64,000 nucleotides of DNA from Opisthocomus hoazin. Lineage: Eukaryota; Chordata; Aves; Opisthocomiformes; Opisthocomidae. Below the pieces are notes generated by a model. It did no database searches, was not told where the DNA came from, and saw nothing but the letters and a program-made list of their open reading frames with translations. The stretch lies in contig NC_134420.1 in NCBI RefSeq assembly GCF_030867145.1, positions 43,482,912-43,546,911 on the forward strand, read 5' to 3'. A program made the translations under genes and the position numbers. How positions within the stretch are numbered: position 1 is the first letter of the stretch; every line of letters begins with the position of its first letter. Below, piece after piece: positions 39,751 through 53,000 of the stretch.

Positions 39751-42700
39751 GTGGGTCGGTGTCGGGGCGGGCGGCTTCCGTCCGCTGTGGAGCGAGGCGC
39801 GGGAGCGGTGGCGCTGGGCTGAGGCGGCCGAGGGCGGGTTCGGCAGCTTCGCGCCCCAGGAGGGTCAGGCGCCCTGGGAAGCGGCCGCGGGAATGCCGCC
39901 GGGCCCGGGCCTGCTGCCTCGGCGGCCTGCAGGCGCCGCGCCGGGGGTCAGAGGGCTGAAGTTTCTCGGCCTCCGAGTGGCTTAGCGGTCCGCTGAGCCC
40001 GCCCCGCAGGGAGGCGGTTTGGGAATAGGCTTCTGAAATTTATGGTGCGTCCCTGGAAGCTGGTTGATCTTTTTAAATGAACGGTCGGCAGCGTGGAGTG
40101 TCAGTGGTGTGGGATGTTTGCGACGTATTCCCTCCTGGGTGGGAAGGGAAAGCGCACGATGTGTGCCGTTCAACCACGTGAGGAAGGTTTTGCAAGAAAT
40201 TACTGGTTTATTTCATCTGGCTCAGTTTTATCTGTGCTAGCAGTGCTGTGTTCGATCCGCAGTTTGGATACGGTGAAACTACCTCAGTTGCAGAGTATTG
40301 CTCTGAAACACAGTATTTACAAATTATCATCACATCCTGTTTGAAATGATCTGTAGGTCACCCACTGTGAGTAAGGTAGGAGTTTGGGTTTGCCTGTCTC
40401 CAAAATATTTACATGCTGTACTCATTCAGTAAGAAAATGGATAATTTCCTAAATAAGGCTCATTCTTGGCAGAGCTGGAATTCTGTTATTACTGAAAAAA
40501 TAAATACTGCTTCTCTCAGTACTGGTGTTTCCTTTCTTTGCTAATCTCTCCTCAGGTGTGCATTAGCTATTTCAGTTGGTTTATCCAGTCCTTCCTTTCT
40601 TTTCCATTAAATCATTTCCTAGTAACATCTTATCCTACAGCCTTCCTGATTCCATACAGATTAGCCACTCTAAATCCAACTCCTTTCCTCCTTTCCAGCT
40701 CAGCTGATTTTTATTCATTGTCTACTGACAGTATCAAGTCACTACTAAAAATTAAGGCTCGCCTCATAACCAGTTTAGCCTTTTGTTTAGGTCCAGTCTT
40801 ATGGGACATTCCTCGTTCCTTAGTATGTGGGAGTTACTGCAGTTTAATTCCGTTACTATGTTCAGCCAGCTTTTTGACAACTCAACAGCAAAGGAAAACT
40901 TTTTTACTCTTTCCTTCCTCCCTGACTTCCCTAGATTAATAAGGTTGCTTTTTTTAAAATCCCTGATCCTGAAGCTGAACGCAGTATTTTCTTTTAAAGA
41001 CACAGAGATAATTGTTTCATCTTTGTAGGAATTATTATGTGTACAGTAGTAAGATGTAGAATACAAAAATTATTACTATTATGGATAATTATTAATAACA
41101 CTGCATATGGTTTTTATTAAAGCCTTGTACATGGTCCGAACAAAAATAGGAAGAGCGAGGGTATCAGTGATGTGAGCAGTCTTCGTTTGCCATGTACTTC
41201 TGTACAGTAAATTTGTAACCAGGAAGCTCGATAGCCCAACATACACCTCAAAAATATTCGTTCCCATGCTGTCACCTGCTTGTGCCTCTACTATTTAGTC
41301 TTTTCATTAATGCTTTAATTCCAGTTTAACCCATTTTGTTCTACATTTAGTACACACAAAAAGTGCAACTAGACCTCTGCATCTAGAAAACAAACTTGCT
41401 CAGAGTTGAACAGTGCAGTAAATTATTGGCTTATAGTTCTAACAATTATTTTTAATTCTTGGTGAAGCAGATCTGTAAAAATGTAGTCATACATGTCTTG
41501 TTTGCTAGATTTGATCTCTGATTTAAATTTTATCTGAGAGCCCTAGAACGCTGCAAAACTTTGTTACAGCATGATAACTAAAATGCTTGTAAATCTGTGG
41601 GCATTGACTAGGGTGGCTTTAGCTTGAGAGACACAAATCTAATTTGAATGATTACTGCAAGAAATCTCAAACTGAGGTTGTGTTTATTTTTTTAGAATTT
41701 GTGTGTCAGAGTATGTAGAAATATTGGTGAAATCTTTGACAAAATAAACAAATGTCGAGTGCTTGTATCTACTGGAGGAATAATTAAAATTCTGTTTAAA
41801 ATATGTTTTATATTACTGCATATAGAATCTGTTGGGTTGGCCGTGCTGAAGACTTAAGACCTTTTTATCCGCAGAACAGGTATTGCAGGCTTTGCCTCTC
41901 TAAGAGGTCTCAACCAGTATCTGAAAAGACAGCGTTCAGGGGTGTGACTCACAAACAGTGGCAACTTACTTTGAGGTGTCTCACGCTGTGGTGCAGCCTA
42001 CAGAGCTGGCATGTCCTGGGAGCAGCTCCTGAACCATCATGGTTTCTGTTTCAGCATTGTGAAGCGAACCAAGCAGGTTTCAGTTTGTCTTGAAGTACAA
42101 GGCAGGAGTTACCTGTGCAGGCCAGGTGGGATGAGCCTGCTTGGGGACAGGAAAATCAAGAAGCATCTCTTCATGAGCCCGGGTCCGTGGACTTCTGTGT
42201 ATGTGCTGGTTTAGAAGGAGTTAAAGCCATCCTACTGTAAGTCATCAAGGACTACATACTCCATCAGTCAACCAGTGTGAGTCACACAAGCCGATCATGA
42301 TGCCGGTTTTCTCTCATAGATACTTATCTTCGAGAGAGACTTTAATGAGGTTGAGATCTAACACAGTGTAACAACACCTATTTAAATCACAGTGGTTAAA
42401 CTGTGTGTCGTTTGTGTGTGTGCCAAATTATCCTTGCAGAAAAAACATTTTGTGAAGGAGGGTGCTACTCAGTCACTCAGGAAGGTGATTTCTTTTGCAC
42501 GAAAGTTTGCCATTTGAAGACTTTACATCTTACCGAAGTGATACCTTCTGAGGTTTTTGTTTCTAGGCAGTCTTCATTTTGTCGTAGAGTTTTGTAGGAG
42601 TTTTGTAGATCAGGTGTGCACGAAGCACATACTGTAGGCTATTCTGGACAAAATTTGTAATGCATGGTTGACTGCGATGGGGAGAGCTGGACTTAACAGT

Positions 42701-45700
42701 CCATCAGGATCTGGATCGTCCCTTCTAGTCTTCTGTGCCTAAGCACGCTTGTGGTGCAGATAGTTGTCCAGTGACCTGGAATGAGACAGCCTATTAATTT
42801 CTGACAAACAGCCTTCAGAAGTAATGTCTTTTCATTACTAAAATGAGCAAAATAATGGCAGAGGTATGAAAGGCTTGCATCTGGTCACCAATTGCCTTGA
42901 ACCATTTGATTCTGTATGCATAAAAACATCGTAATTTGTGTGTGTGTGCATGGATACACGCAGGCATGTGCTTGAGAATGCGCAGCAAAGCACGTGAGAG
43001 TTGTATCAGAAGAAATGGAGCTGTCTTCATAAGCAGAGTACTGATTATTGATCCTAAAAGGTAGCTTCTGAGATAACATAGAACTTGATGACAGAATGGG
43101 AGTTTCTCCACCCATGGACATGTGCAGATATGCTTTTTGTTTGTTTATTATACTTCACAGGTTTCATTACATCTTATATATGCAAAACTAATTTTAACGT
43201 GTGGTCTGTGTCTGAAAGCCAAGATGAAAGGAGAAGAAATAAACTTTGTAGAAACACAACTCAGTAATTTCCTTTTTCTGCCTAAATTGTGTAAGCAAAT
43301 GTGGTTATTTCTACAAGTTATTTTTTTCAGAATTATTTTTAAAGGAAATAAAAAAATGCTTAAGATACTTTTAACATTGATGTTATTCTCAAAGTCAGAT
43401 TCCACAGCTATGCTTGCATGCTTTTTGTAAATTTTTAAAAATTTGTTATTTGTATATGTAACTTTATTCCAGTGTTGCTGCACAAAACTGTGTGCTTGTG
43501 CTGCCATTTATATGAGCAAAATTTCTGGGTAAAATTTTGGAAGCTGTCTTTGGGGCTGGTGGAAAAATACAGCAGTGACTAGTGATATCAGTGGACCTCT
43601 TTCCTACAGATGTTAATCAGCTGTTCTAATAGTGTGAATAATGATTGTCGCATAAATTACAGATAACACATTTGAGTACTGCTACGGTTCTACCTCTGTT
43701 ACAACGTTATTTTTTTTTTATGTATCTATTCTGGATAAGAGCATTTGTGAGGATTAAAGAAAAAAATCCGGTCTAAAGTATTTTCATATGTAAAACAATC
43801 CAGGCCATTCATAAGAGTACACGCAGATGCAATAGTGATAACATCAGAAGGGGATTAACCATGTAGAAAGATTAGGTTAATAAAGGACTAATTAGGATTA
43901 GGGGCCAATCCTGTGGTAGGATCCATACGTATCAATTCTTCATATACTTTTTCTGTTACATATTGCTAAACAGTAACTCAAAGTACAACAGCTTTGTCAG
44001 TGCCCCTGGGGTAGTTTCCCTCTCCTCCCTTGCTCAGGTCCTACTTGAATATCCGCAGACATGTTAAGCCTCGGGGTTTTTTATGTCTAAATTACAAAAA
44101 TAGCTTGGAAACAACTTGTTCAAAACAGAAGACTGTTTTCATGCATCGGCAGTACCAAACACAAAGCTGAAGAAGAAAAAAGAAAAGCTGTCTGACTTGC
44201 TGTCATTATCTGCTTAACTTGGACAGACATATTTTGCAGTTGGTAGGAACAATGTGCATAGCTTTTGGTCTGCTGTGTCTGAGCTCGCTATTTTTTTCAT
44301 TAAGACAATGGGCAGCATTTCTTAGGTTGCTCCTCTTTCAGACTGCAACTCTTTTTTAAGTAGCTTTAAAGCTTCAGGGTTTTTCTGCTCGTGAGGTTGG
44401 CCCTTGCTAGAGCGCCTCTTTCTGAGCTGGAAGGAGTCATTCATTCTTATCCTTACTTCTGGGAAGGTTCGTATCAAAGAATGGCTAAGTCATCTCACTG
44501 TTTTACCTTTATGCCTCAAAATATTGAGACGTCTTCTTATTGCAGTTCTAACTTCAGGCAGCAATGCAAAATAGGACGGGGGGAAAAAAGAGCCACATGT
44601 TGAATGCAGAAGAGATTGTATGGATGGCACTTTCCCATTTTGTCATAAGTGTCAGCCGAAGCTGCCATCTGACAGTGAAGATCCTGTCACACATTTCCAT
44701 CTGGGACCTTTTTTGTCCTAATTACCCGCTTCATTCTTTCTCAGAGACCCACCTGTGCTAGTGCAGAAGGCCAGGACAAGCCACATGCACCACCACAGAA
44801 GCACTGACCAGCGTCCATGACTCTTCGGTCGGAGCGAATCAACGAAAGTGCGCTCCTGTTCTGGAAGTGAAGAGGCTTCACCGTGCCTGGGGGAGGTGAG
44901 AAAGCTCTGAGACTGTCACAATTCCAAAAGGACTGTCCTGTCCCGAGGATTCATCCTCTTCTCTGGAGGTGTCACTTTGTTACGAAATGACATCTCGTTA
45001 TCAGGCCTAATTAGTGAAGATACATTCAGTATAGAAATGTAAACTACTTTGTACGTGGAGTAAAGCACAGTACACTGAGGAAAATGGGATCCCTTTCTTG
45101 AGATCTAAGTGATGATAATAGAGGTGGCTTTTCTTTGGGAAAATAATTACATAACCAGTATGAATCAGAAGTAAGCAATAATTAATGTCAGCACAATATA
45201 TTGGGATTTTTTTGTATCAATGTCATGAAAGATTTAGATGTTATCACCCGTGAATGGTACATAGCCAGTTTATTCAAGTTGCTAGTCATCTGAGGCAGCA
45301 CCTATGCAGCTTGCCGTGTTATAAAAAGATCAGCATATGTTTAAACGTCTGTGAGGCTGCTGCCTCAGAGACTGGTTTTGTCCCCTTTTGCTTTTCTGCA
45401 TTAAGATATACTGGTTTTACACAAAGAGTTACACTGTATTGTTCTGTGGATTGCCGATATGTTTTATTCAGCTTGAACTTTCTCACAGGAGTTGTGAGAC
45501 CTTGGGAGAGAATATTTGCACGAGGCAAGGAGCAATTCTTCGGAACTGGAATAAAGAAATAGCTTTTGTGGTAGTTGCTGTGTTTCCAGTGCATAAACCT
45601 CAAGAGCATTTGGGCCAATAAATCTGTGATCCAAATAGAGAGTCAGAGGGAAAACATTACAGTGACTGTTTTCTGGCATTAAAGAAAGTAACCCAGAACT

Positions 45701-46629
45701 TCTATTTAAAAAAAATTACATCTGCAACTTACCTTTTTTTTTGCATGCTTTTCACAACATGAAAGATTTCAGTTGTTTAGCAAGCAGATTCTGATATATG
45801 CTATGCTCTTTTTAATAGCCTTTTTCATTGTACGTGGCATGTGGCATATTCTACAACTGTATTTCAGTGGCATTGTGTGGATTAATATTTATTTAGATTG
45901 AGAATAAGCTTTTTTGAGTAATTATAACATGAACAGTTTTCTCCTGAGTTATCAAAGACCCACACTTAGTTTTCATTGAATGCAAAATCTACATTTTACA
46001 TCAGTATGGGAAATTAGACAGATTTCAGTGTCTCCTGGTCCAGCTCAAGATGTGTGCTGATGCTGCTGATACCAAACATTTAGGAGTCTCTCTTCTCTGC
46101 ATTAAATAAACGGTCATGTGTTGTGGCCCATGCATTTCCCTTTATCCTCTCTCCTTTCAGTCTGATGTCAGGGTGGTATGAGTGAAATCATTAAGTACAA
46201 GTCGGGTTGGGAAAGGAAGTGCCCATTGGCCAGTTTTGCTCTTATGAGCTATGTGAATCTTATGTTTTGGTATTGGGCAAATTTCTGATAATGTTGTCAA
46301 ACCAGTTAGCACACAGGAAGAAAATGGTATGTAGATTTATGGTTTTGAAGAAGTAATTGTTTACTCCTCCAGTTCCCCAAATCCTACAAAGAAATTAAAT
46401 TGTCTGATCATGTGAAAGCTGTATTATTTATTAGATAGTTTTTGCCTATTTGTGTGGGGAAAAAAATGGAGTTTTACTCATGGGATGCATGCAAAAGAGT
46501 GGAGGTATTTTCCCATATTCTATGTTTTGGCAATAAACTCAGTCTTAAATATATGCAGATCTGGGCTGGCTGGCTTTTAGGAAGTCTTTTATTACTCTTA
46601 TGTATACTATTTTTTTTTTTTCCTCACAG
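39751..46629 (+). other. AP4S1 intron 1
   Basis: Begins in the CpG-island shore, then becomes AT-rich. It contains a short (GT)n tract near 42937-42948. A moderately GC-rich stretch at about 41.8-42.8 kb may hide an old, unrecognisable repeat. No exon, RNA gene or nameable element. Confidence 0.65.
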
Positions 46630-46827
46630 AAAGACTCTTGATTCTTGCACCACGTATTCAAATCTACTGCTGAGATCAACAAAAAAGAAATGATAAAATT
46701 TTTTCTTATGGTAAACAAACAAGGTCAAACAAGGCTCTCTAGGTATTATGAGCATGTAGAAATTAATAAACGGACAATGCTGGAAGCCGAAGTAATCAAA
46801 AACTGTCTTTCCCGTTCAAAGGATCAG
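46630..46827 (+). CDS. AP4S1: AP4S1 exon with start codon (coding 46690-46827, residues 1-46)
   Basis: A strong poly-T acceptor (ttttttcctcacag) precedes 60 nt of 5' UTR and then the ATG at 46690, with G at -3. The 46 codons begin [20 protein letters not shown], the beta-strand start of the sigma-adaptin longin fold, and end CLSRSKDQ at a CAG|GTAAGC donor in phase 0. An AP-sigma N-terminus starts directly with this Met-Ile-Lys/Arg-Phe pattern, so the start is firm. Confidence 0.97.
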
Positions 46828-48244
46828 GTAAGCTTTGTAGTTTTTCCCCTAGCCATTTCATTTTATTAACATCTCACATCCTTTATGTCGATAATTCTGA
46901 AAACACGGTAGTTTCCATTGCAGGTCATTATTTCATTTGTACCCATCAAGGGAAAGATTGTGTTTCTAGATTGTGGGTTCAGTCAGCTGAACTGTTATTC
47001 TGCACTGAATAAATATGTTTTTCTGAGGCTTACAGATATTTTGGAGGTTTGCGTATCACTGTCAGGAAGATTCCACCTGTTTGATTGAAGAAGCTCAGAA
47101 GTCCAGGCAGAATTTACTTTATCCCGTTACTGCTTGTCTAGTAGAGATTGACAGAGAGATTACTGCTGCTTTGCCAAAAGGTAGTAGGGATAGTACTGAC
47201 AGCTCCAAGTTTAAATAAAAAGTTGTGAGAGAGGATTCCAAATCATGAAAATACTATCTAAAACACAGGGGTTTTTGGAAATGCAATTTTTTAGGGATTT
47301 TTATTTAAGAAAAAAAAGTGTTCATGCTTTCTGAAAGAAAGTCAGAAAACTCAGAAGTTGGAAAATTTCTTCGCTGAAAGTTGAGATTTCATGGCTCCCT
47401 TAACTGAGCCATTGGTTCTTTAAGAAAAGTACCAAACTTAGCAAAACTTTTGAGGACGTTGACTTGCATTGGAGGAGAAATCTGTGATTTGGACTGTGAG
47501 TGGAGTTTTTTGGTTTGTGTTCCGAAGTCAGCTGCTTTATTTTTCATTAAATTGTGTCCTTGAACAATGGTCCTCATATTTCATTGTAGAAAACTTCAGA
47601 AAAAATAGCCGTTTCTATAAAGTGCCTTAGTTCACAGAGTTGACAGTGACTAAAGAAATTAACCTCCTCCACACAGCTTGCAAGAGCATATCTGAACAGA
47701 AACTTCACCAAAAGAGCTAACGGTGTGCTCCCATTTCAAGGACTGAGCAAAATGAGAATTAACAGAAAGGAAGTGACTTGTAAAGCAGTGTATAACAGCA
47801 CCATCTGCTGGCTTCTGTCTTATTGTGAAAGACATGGGAATTTCCCCCTGGGTCTGGAAATCTCTTACGTTTTATATAAAAATATCAATCCTTTTTTAAA
47901 TGTGAAAATTACCTTGAGGTTGTCTCCTTTGGAAGTGCTTGCAAGTGAAAATTTAGAGGAATTATTGACTGCCTTAAAACCCTGAACAGGTCACTTCTGT
48001 ATGTTCCAGTTTTTCCATTTATAAAGCGGTAGCATGTTTTCTGCCAGTCGATGAAAAGGCTTGTGGAATAGTTATCCTACTAAATTTCTTTGAGGTCAAA
48101 ATTGTTTGGTGGATCTTGGGAAATCCATTGTTGTCTGTGGGCCTTACGAACATGAAAGCTTAGGCTCTTTGAGCACTCTGTGCTTAAGAGTGTCGTATGC
48201 TTAAATGACATCTGCTACGTTTGACTCGTTTTGCTTCTGCCCAG
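46828..48244 (+). other. AP4S1 intron 2
   Basis: A 1.4-kb AT-rich intron with canonical borders (GTAAGC and CTGCCCAG). No feature beyond short A/T runs. Confidence 0.75.
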
Positions 48245-48331
48245 TGCTCTTTCGTCGAGTATAAGGACTTTAAGCTGGTATACCGACAGTACGCAGCCCT
48301 TTTCGTAGTCGTTGGAATCAATGAGACAGAG
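48245..48331 (+). CDS. AP4S1: AP4S1 coding exon, residues 47-75
   Basis: An 87-nt exon with a TGCCCAG acceptor and a ACAGAG|GTAAGA donor. It encodes [20 protein letters not shown] and then VVVGINETE. The YKxxKLVYRxYAxLFFxxG block is the diagnostic core of sigma adaptins. Phase 0 on both sides. Confidence 0.97.
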
Positions 48332-49110
48332 GTAAGAAATTCTATACGCTCTTGAAATGAGAGCTTGTAGTAGTCATGGGCAAGAACTCAAGCCTTTTCC
48401 CAGCAAGGAATTTTGCAATACTAATTACAGAATTTCAAGGAGTCATCGCAAAAAAGATGTTTTTATTTCTGTGAAATAAGAAGAGGTATAAAAGGAAATG
48501 TATGTTTGACTTCATTCCATAGCAGTAGCCTGAACTGTTCTCATGAGGCAGTCTTCATGAGCCTTATACTGATTCTGCTTTCTAAATTTATGTCTGATTA
48601 AACAAATTTATGTAGGGTGGGGTTTCTCAACAAATGTTAGCGTTGCAGCCAGATCAGCTGTCTCATCTGCAGTGACTTCCCAGCTACTCACTGTTTTTAA
48701 CATCCTTGGCCAAAGAATTATTCCCAGACACTCAGCTAGAAATATGCCAATTTTTTGTATTTTTTAAAAAAATAAACAAAAAAAAAGGTATCTGACTAAA
48801 AATTGACAAATACTGTTACTTCACCTGTGTGGACTGAGCCTGCAAGGCTTGAGTGTTTACATTGATTCCCAGTTCTCGGAAATTAATTCAAAGCTTACTA
48901 TTGGAGACTTTAATTAGGTGGTGTGGAAAGTAGCTGCTGACTGCCACAGTGTCTTCAAGTCACGCTTATAATGGCATGCAGTTTTGGCCAAATCCTTTTG
49001 GCTTTGCTACACCACACAAAAATCGCCCATCGGTACTGCTGCAGCGTCGCCTGGCTGTGTGCTGCAGCTGGCCGGTGTCCCTTTGGCGTGGGTAGGCATT
49101 GCCTCGTTAG

Positions 49111-49115
49111 CCGTG
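49111..49115. repeat. Target-site duplication, left copy
   Basis: ccgtg directly abuts the left LTR; the right copy is ccatg at 55744-55748. Five bases is the size expected for ERVL-type integrases. The single mismatch is a CpG-to-CpA change, compatible with deamination. Confidence 0.7.
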
Positions 49116-49529
49116 TGTTTTGGTTTCGGCTGCCGCCGGCAACAAAAGCGCCACGCGGCCGCCCCTCCCCCCGCCGGCGTGCGGAGGAGAATGGAAAGAA
49201 AAAGGCAGAAACTGGTGGGTCGGGATAAGGGCAGTTTAACAGAACAGCAAACAGAGGGAAAACAGGAACAACAACGATACAAATAAGGAGAAAACACAAC
49301 CACGAACCGTACAACAACCGCTCTCCCGAAACCGGACCGGCGCTGCGCCCGCCCAAACCGCGAGTGCCTTCCCGCCGCACCGCCCCCCCCCCACCGGAAC
49401 CCCGCGTGACGGCACATGGTATGGAATACCGGGCTCTGTTTGGCCAGGTGGGGTCAGCCCCCACCCCCCGGCTGTGCCCCTTCCTGGAGTCCGGTGAAAA
49501 TTAACCCTGTCCTGGCCAAACCCAGGACA
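49116..49529 (-). repeat. 3' LTR of the provirus
   Basis: 414 bp, reading TGTCCTGG...CCAAAACA on the minus strand. GC- and CpG-rich. It differs from the other LTR only at 49317 (A against G) and 49433 (G against A). A polypurine-rich stretch precedes it in the element sense (49530-49547). I see no clear AATAAA or TATA box in it. Confidence 0.95.
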
Positions 49530-49547
49530 TTATCCACCCCTTATTCC
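49530..49547 (-). other. Polypurine tract of the provirus
   Basis: Immediately before the 3' LTR in the element sense the sequence is GGAATAAGGGGTGGATAA, purine-rich with three interrupting T residues. It occupies the position of the plus-strand primer. Confidence 0.5.
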
Positions 49548-50022
49548 ATACCATCTACGTCATGCCCAGGTCCCCCATTGTCCAGTTGATCACCACCACT
49601 TCTCCTGTCTCCAGATATCATTCCTTTAGTCTATGGATCATCACTCTAAAGTGTCCATTGAGTTCATTTAATCCATGACTTCAGGCTCCATCTGTCGTTA
49701 TGGTCTTCCGTGGCAGGGGAGGTGATGTGTGGTGATGGGCGGTCACTTGCTGCATCCGGAGCTCACGGCTGATGTATCTGGTGCGGCCCGTGCCCACAGT
49801 CTGCAGGAGATGTTGATCTTGATGAAGTTGCTGGATGCTAGTTGTTGAAAACCAGGTCCAGTTCCATCATCACCGTGCTCTGCTAGGTTTTCATTGAAAA
49901 AGTCCATCCTTCTTTAATCTGGACGATTCTTACTATGCTACTACTGGTACAACATATAACAATTATAACAGTGATAACAGACAGTGACAGGGTTATTTAA
50001 CAACTAACTTTATACAATTTAT
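49548..50022 (-). other. Non-coding 3' region of the provirus (no env)
   Basis: About 475 bp between the pol stop and the polypurine tract. No open frame of note, no env-like hydrophobic or furin-site coding sequence and no dUTPase remnant were seen on either strand. Confidence 0.75.
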
Positions 50023-53000
50023 TTATGGACTATTCTCGCCCAAAATTAAATCCCCATGAGGTACACATCGGACTTCCCCATCCTTCCGCATTACCCACCA
50101 GGTACACCCAGGTCCTTGAGCAAAAACAATCCCGCGGACGGGCTTGCCTTTGCCCGAGGCAGGACTAACCCAAACCGTCTTCCCTAACATGTTCCGCATG
50201 TGCACTACAGGGACTTTATCCCCTTCTACTGGGCGCTGAGGTTTTGACTGGGCAGGACCAGCCCGTTTGGTGGACCCTCTGGTGTTAACCAACCAGGTGG
50301 CCTTTGCTAAATGGGTATCCCAATTTTTGAAAGTCCCACCCCCCATTGCCCTCAAAGTGGTTTTTAGCAGCCCATTGTAACGTTCGATCTTTCCAGAGGC
50401 TGGTGCATGGTAGGGGATGTGATACACCCACTCAATACCGTGTTCTTTGGCCCAGGTGTCTATGAGGCTGTTGCGAAAGTGAGTCCCGTTGTCTGACTCG
50501 ATTCTTTCGGGGGTGCCATGTCGCCACAGGACTTGTTTTTCCAGGCCCAGGATGCTATTCCGGGCGGTGGCATGGGGCACAGGGTAGGTTTCCAGCCATC
50601 CGGTGGTGGCCTCCACCATTGTGAGCACATAGCGCTTGCCTTGGCGGGTTTGTGGCAGTGTGATGTAGTCAATCTGCCAAGCCTCCCCATATTTATATTT
50701 TAGCCATCGTCCTCCATACCACTGAGGCTTTACCCGCTTGGCTTGCTTGATTGCAGCGCATGTCTCACATTCATGGATAACCTGTGCAATGGCGTGCATG
50801 GTCAAGTCCACCCCTCGGTCACGAGCCCATCTGTATGTCGCGTCTCTTCCTTGGTGGCCCGAGGTGTCATGGGCCCACCGAGCTATAAAGAGTTCACCCT
50901 TATGTTGCCAGTCCAGATCCACCTGAGCCACTTCAATCTTAGCAGCCTGATCTACCTGGTGGTTGTTTTGATGTTCTTCAGTGGCCCGACTCTTAGGGAC
51001 GTGGGCGTCCACGTGACGGACTTTTACAGCCAACTGCTCTAGCCGGGCAGCAATATCTTGCCACAATGGGGCAGCCCAGATAGGTTTTCCTCTGCGCTGC
51101 CAGTTGTTCTTCTTCCATTGCTGCAGCCACCCCCACAAGGCATTGGCCACCATCCAAGAGTCGGTGTAAAGATAGAGCACTGGCCACTTCTCTCGACTGG
51201 CAATGTCTAAAGCCAGCTGGATGGCTTTCACCTCTGCAAACTGGCTGGACTCACCTTCTCCCTCGGCAGTTTCCGCGACTTGTCGTGTAGGGCTCCATAC
51301 AGCAGCCTTCCACCTCCTCTGCTTCCCCACAATGCGACAGGACCCATCCGTGAACAAGGCATACTGTTTCTTATCTTCTGGCAGCTGGTTATACAGTGGG
51401 GCCTCTTCAGCACGTGTCACCTCCTCCTCTGGCGATGCTCCAAAATCTTTGCCTTCTGGCCAGTCCATGATGACCTCCAGAATTCCTGGGCGACTGGGGT
51501 TTCCCATTCGGGCACGCTGGGTGATCAGAGCGACCCACTTACTCCACGTAGCATCGGTGGCATGATGCGTAGAGGGGACCCTCTCTTTGAACATCCAGCC
51601 CAGGACCGGCAATCGTGGTGCTAGGAGGAGCTGTGCTTCAGTGCCGACCACTTCTGAAGCAGCTCGAACGCCTTCATATGCTGCCAGAATCTCTTTTTCA
51701 GTGGGAGTATAGCGGGCCTCGGATCCTTTGTATCCCCGGCTCCAGAACCCCAGGGGTCGACCTCGAGTCTCCCCTGGTGCTTTCTGCCAGAGGCTCCAGG
51801 TTGGGCCATTCTCCCCAGCTGCGGTGTAGAGCACGTTTTTAACATCTTGCCCTGACCGGACTGGACCAAGGGCTACGGCATGAACTATCTCCCGTTTAAT
51901 CTGTTCAAATGCCTGTCGTTGCTCAGGGCCCCATTCAAAATCATTCTTCTTCCGGGTCACGTGGTACAGAGGACTCACAATTTGGATGTAATTTGGGATG
52001 TGCATCCTCCAAAAACCCACAACACCCAGGAAGGCCTGTGCTTCCTTTTTGCTGGTTGGTGGAGACATAGCTGCTATTTTGTTGATGACATCCATTGGGA
52101 TTTGACGGCGCCCATCCTGCCATTTTATTCCCAAAAACTGGATCTCTTGCGCAGGTCCCTTTACTTTACTTCGCTTAATGGCGAAACCGGCTTTCAGAAG
52201 GATCTGAACTATTTTCTCCCCTTTCTCGAAAACCTCCTCCGCTGTGTCGCCCCATATAATGATGTCGTCGATGTACTGCAGATGTTCTGGGGCTTCACCC
52301 TTTTCCAGTGCAGTCTGGATTAGTCCATGGCAAATGGTGGGACTGTGTTTCCACCCCTGGGGCAGTCGATTCCAGGTGTACTGGATGCCCCTCCAGGTGA
52401 AAGCAAACTGTGGCCTGCACTCTGCTGCCAAAGGGATGGAGAAGAATGCATTAGCGATGTCAATTGTAGCATACCACTTGGCTGCCTTTGACTCCAGCTG
52501 ATATTGAAGTTCTAGCATGTCTGGCACGGCAGCACTCAGCGGTGGTGTGACTTCATTCAGGCCACGGTAGTCTATTGTCAGTCTCCACTCTCCAGTAGAT
52601 TTTCTTACTGGCCATATGGGACTATTAAAGGGTGAGCGAGTTTTGGTGATCACTCCTTGACTCTCCAGCTGGCGGATCAGCTGATGAATGGGGAGAAGGG
52701 AGTCTCGGTTGGTACGATACTGTCGCCGGTGCACCGTTGTGGTTGCAATTGGCACCTGTTGTTCTTCAACCCTCAGCAACCCCACAACGGAAGGATCCTC
52801 CGAGAGACCAGGCAAAATGGACAGCTGTTTAATTTCTTCCGTCTCCACAGCAGCTATGCCAAAAGCCCACCGATACCCCTTTGGGTCCTTGAAATAGCCT
52901 CTCCTAAGATAGTCTATCCCAAGGATGCACGGAGCCTCGGGGCCAGTTACAATGGGGTGCTTCTGCCAGTCCTGCCCAGTGAGGCTCACTTCAGCCTCCA

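Larger units (their letters stand above)
38150..39970. promoter_or_regulatory. CpG-island bidirectional promoter of STRN3 and AP4S1
   Basis: An abrupt change from AT-rich DNA to GC- and CpG-dense sequence spanning STRN3 exon 1 (minus) and the putative non-coding first exon of AP4S1 (plus). It contains multiple GC boxes, an NRF1 palindrome and a YY1-like site. There is no TATA box between the divergent starts, typical of a housekeeping bidirectional promoter. Transcription start sites are inferred to lie between about 39200 and 39700. Confidence 0.85.

Noticed and set aside
39082..39959. Further plus-strand open frames of 126-246 codons in the CpG island
   Set aside because: Same composition effect; none shows a known domain, and they overlap the likely non-coding AP4S1 exon 1.
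41870..42240. GC-richer stretch with a 96-codon open frame
   Set aside because: No protein similarity recognised and no splice context; it could be an old repeat but cannot be named.
42600..42780. Possible CR1 tail in AP4S1 intron 1
   Set aside because: A few words (ccatcaggatctgg, cccttctagtc) resemble CR1 3' ends, but the match is too short and patchy, and the octamer tail is absent.
48955..49464. 169-codon minus-strand frame and its counterpart at 55325-55678
   Set aside because: They lie inside or across the LTRs and appear in both copies simply because the LTRs are duplicates; no protein signature.
51880..52323. 147-codon plus-strand frame opposite pol
   Set aside because: A shadow of the reverse transcriptase coding sequence; the minus-strand reading carries the conserved motifs.
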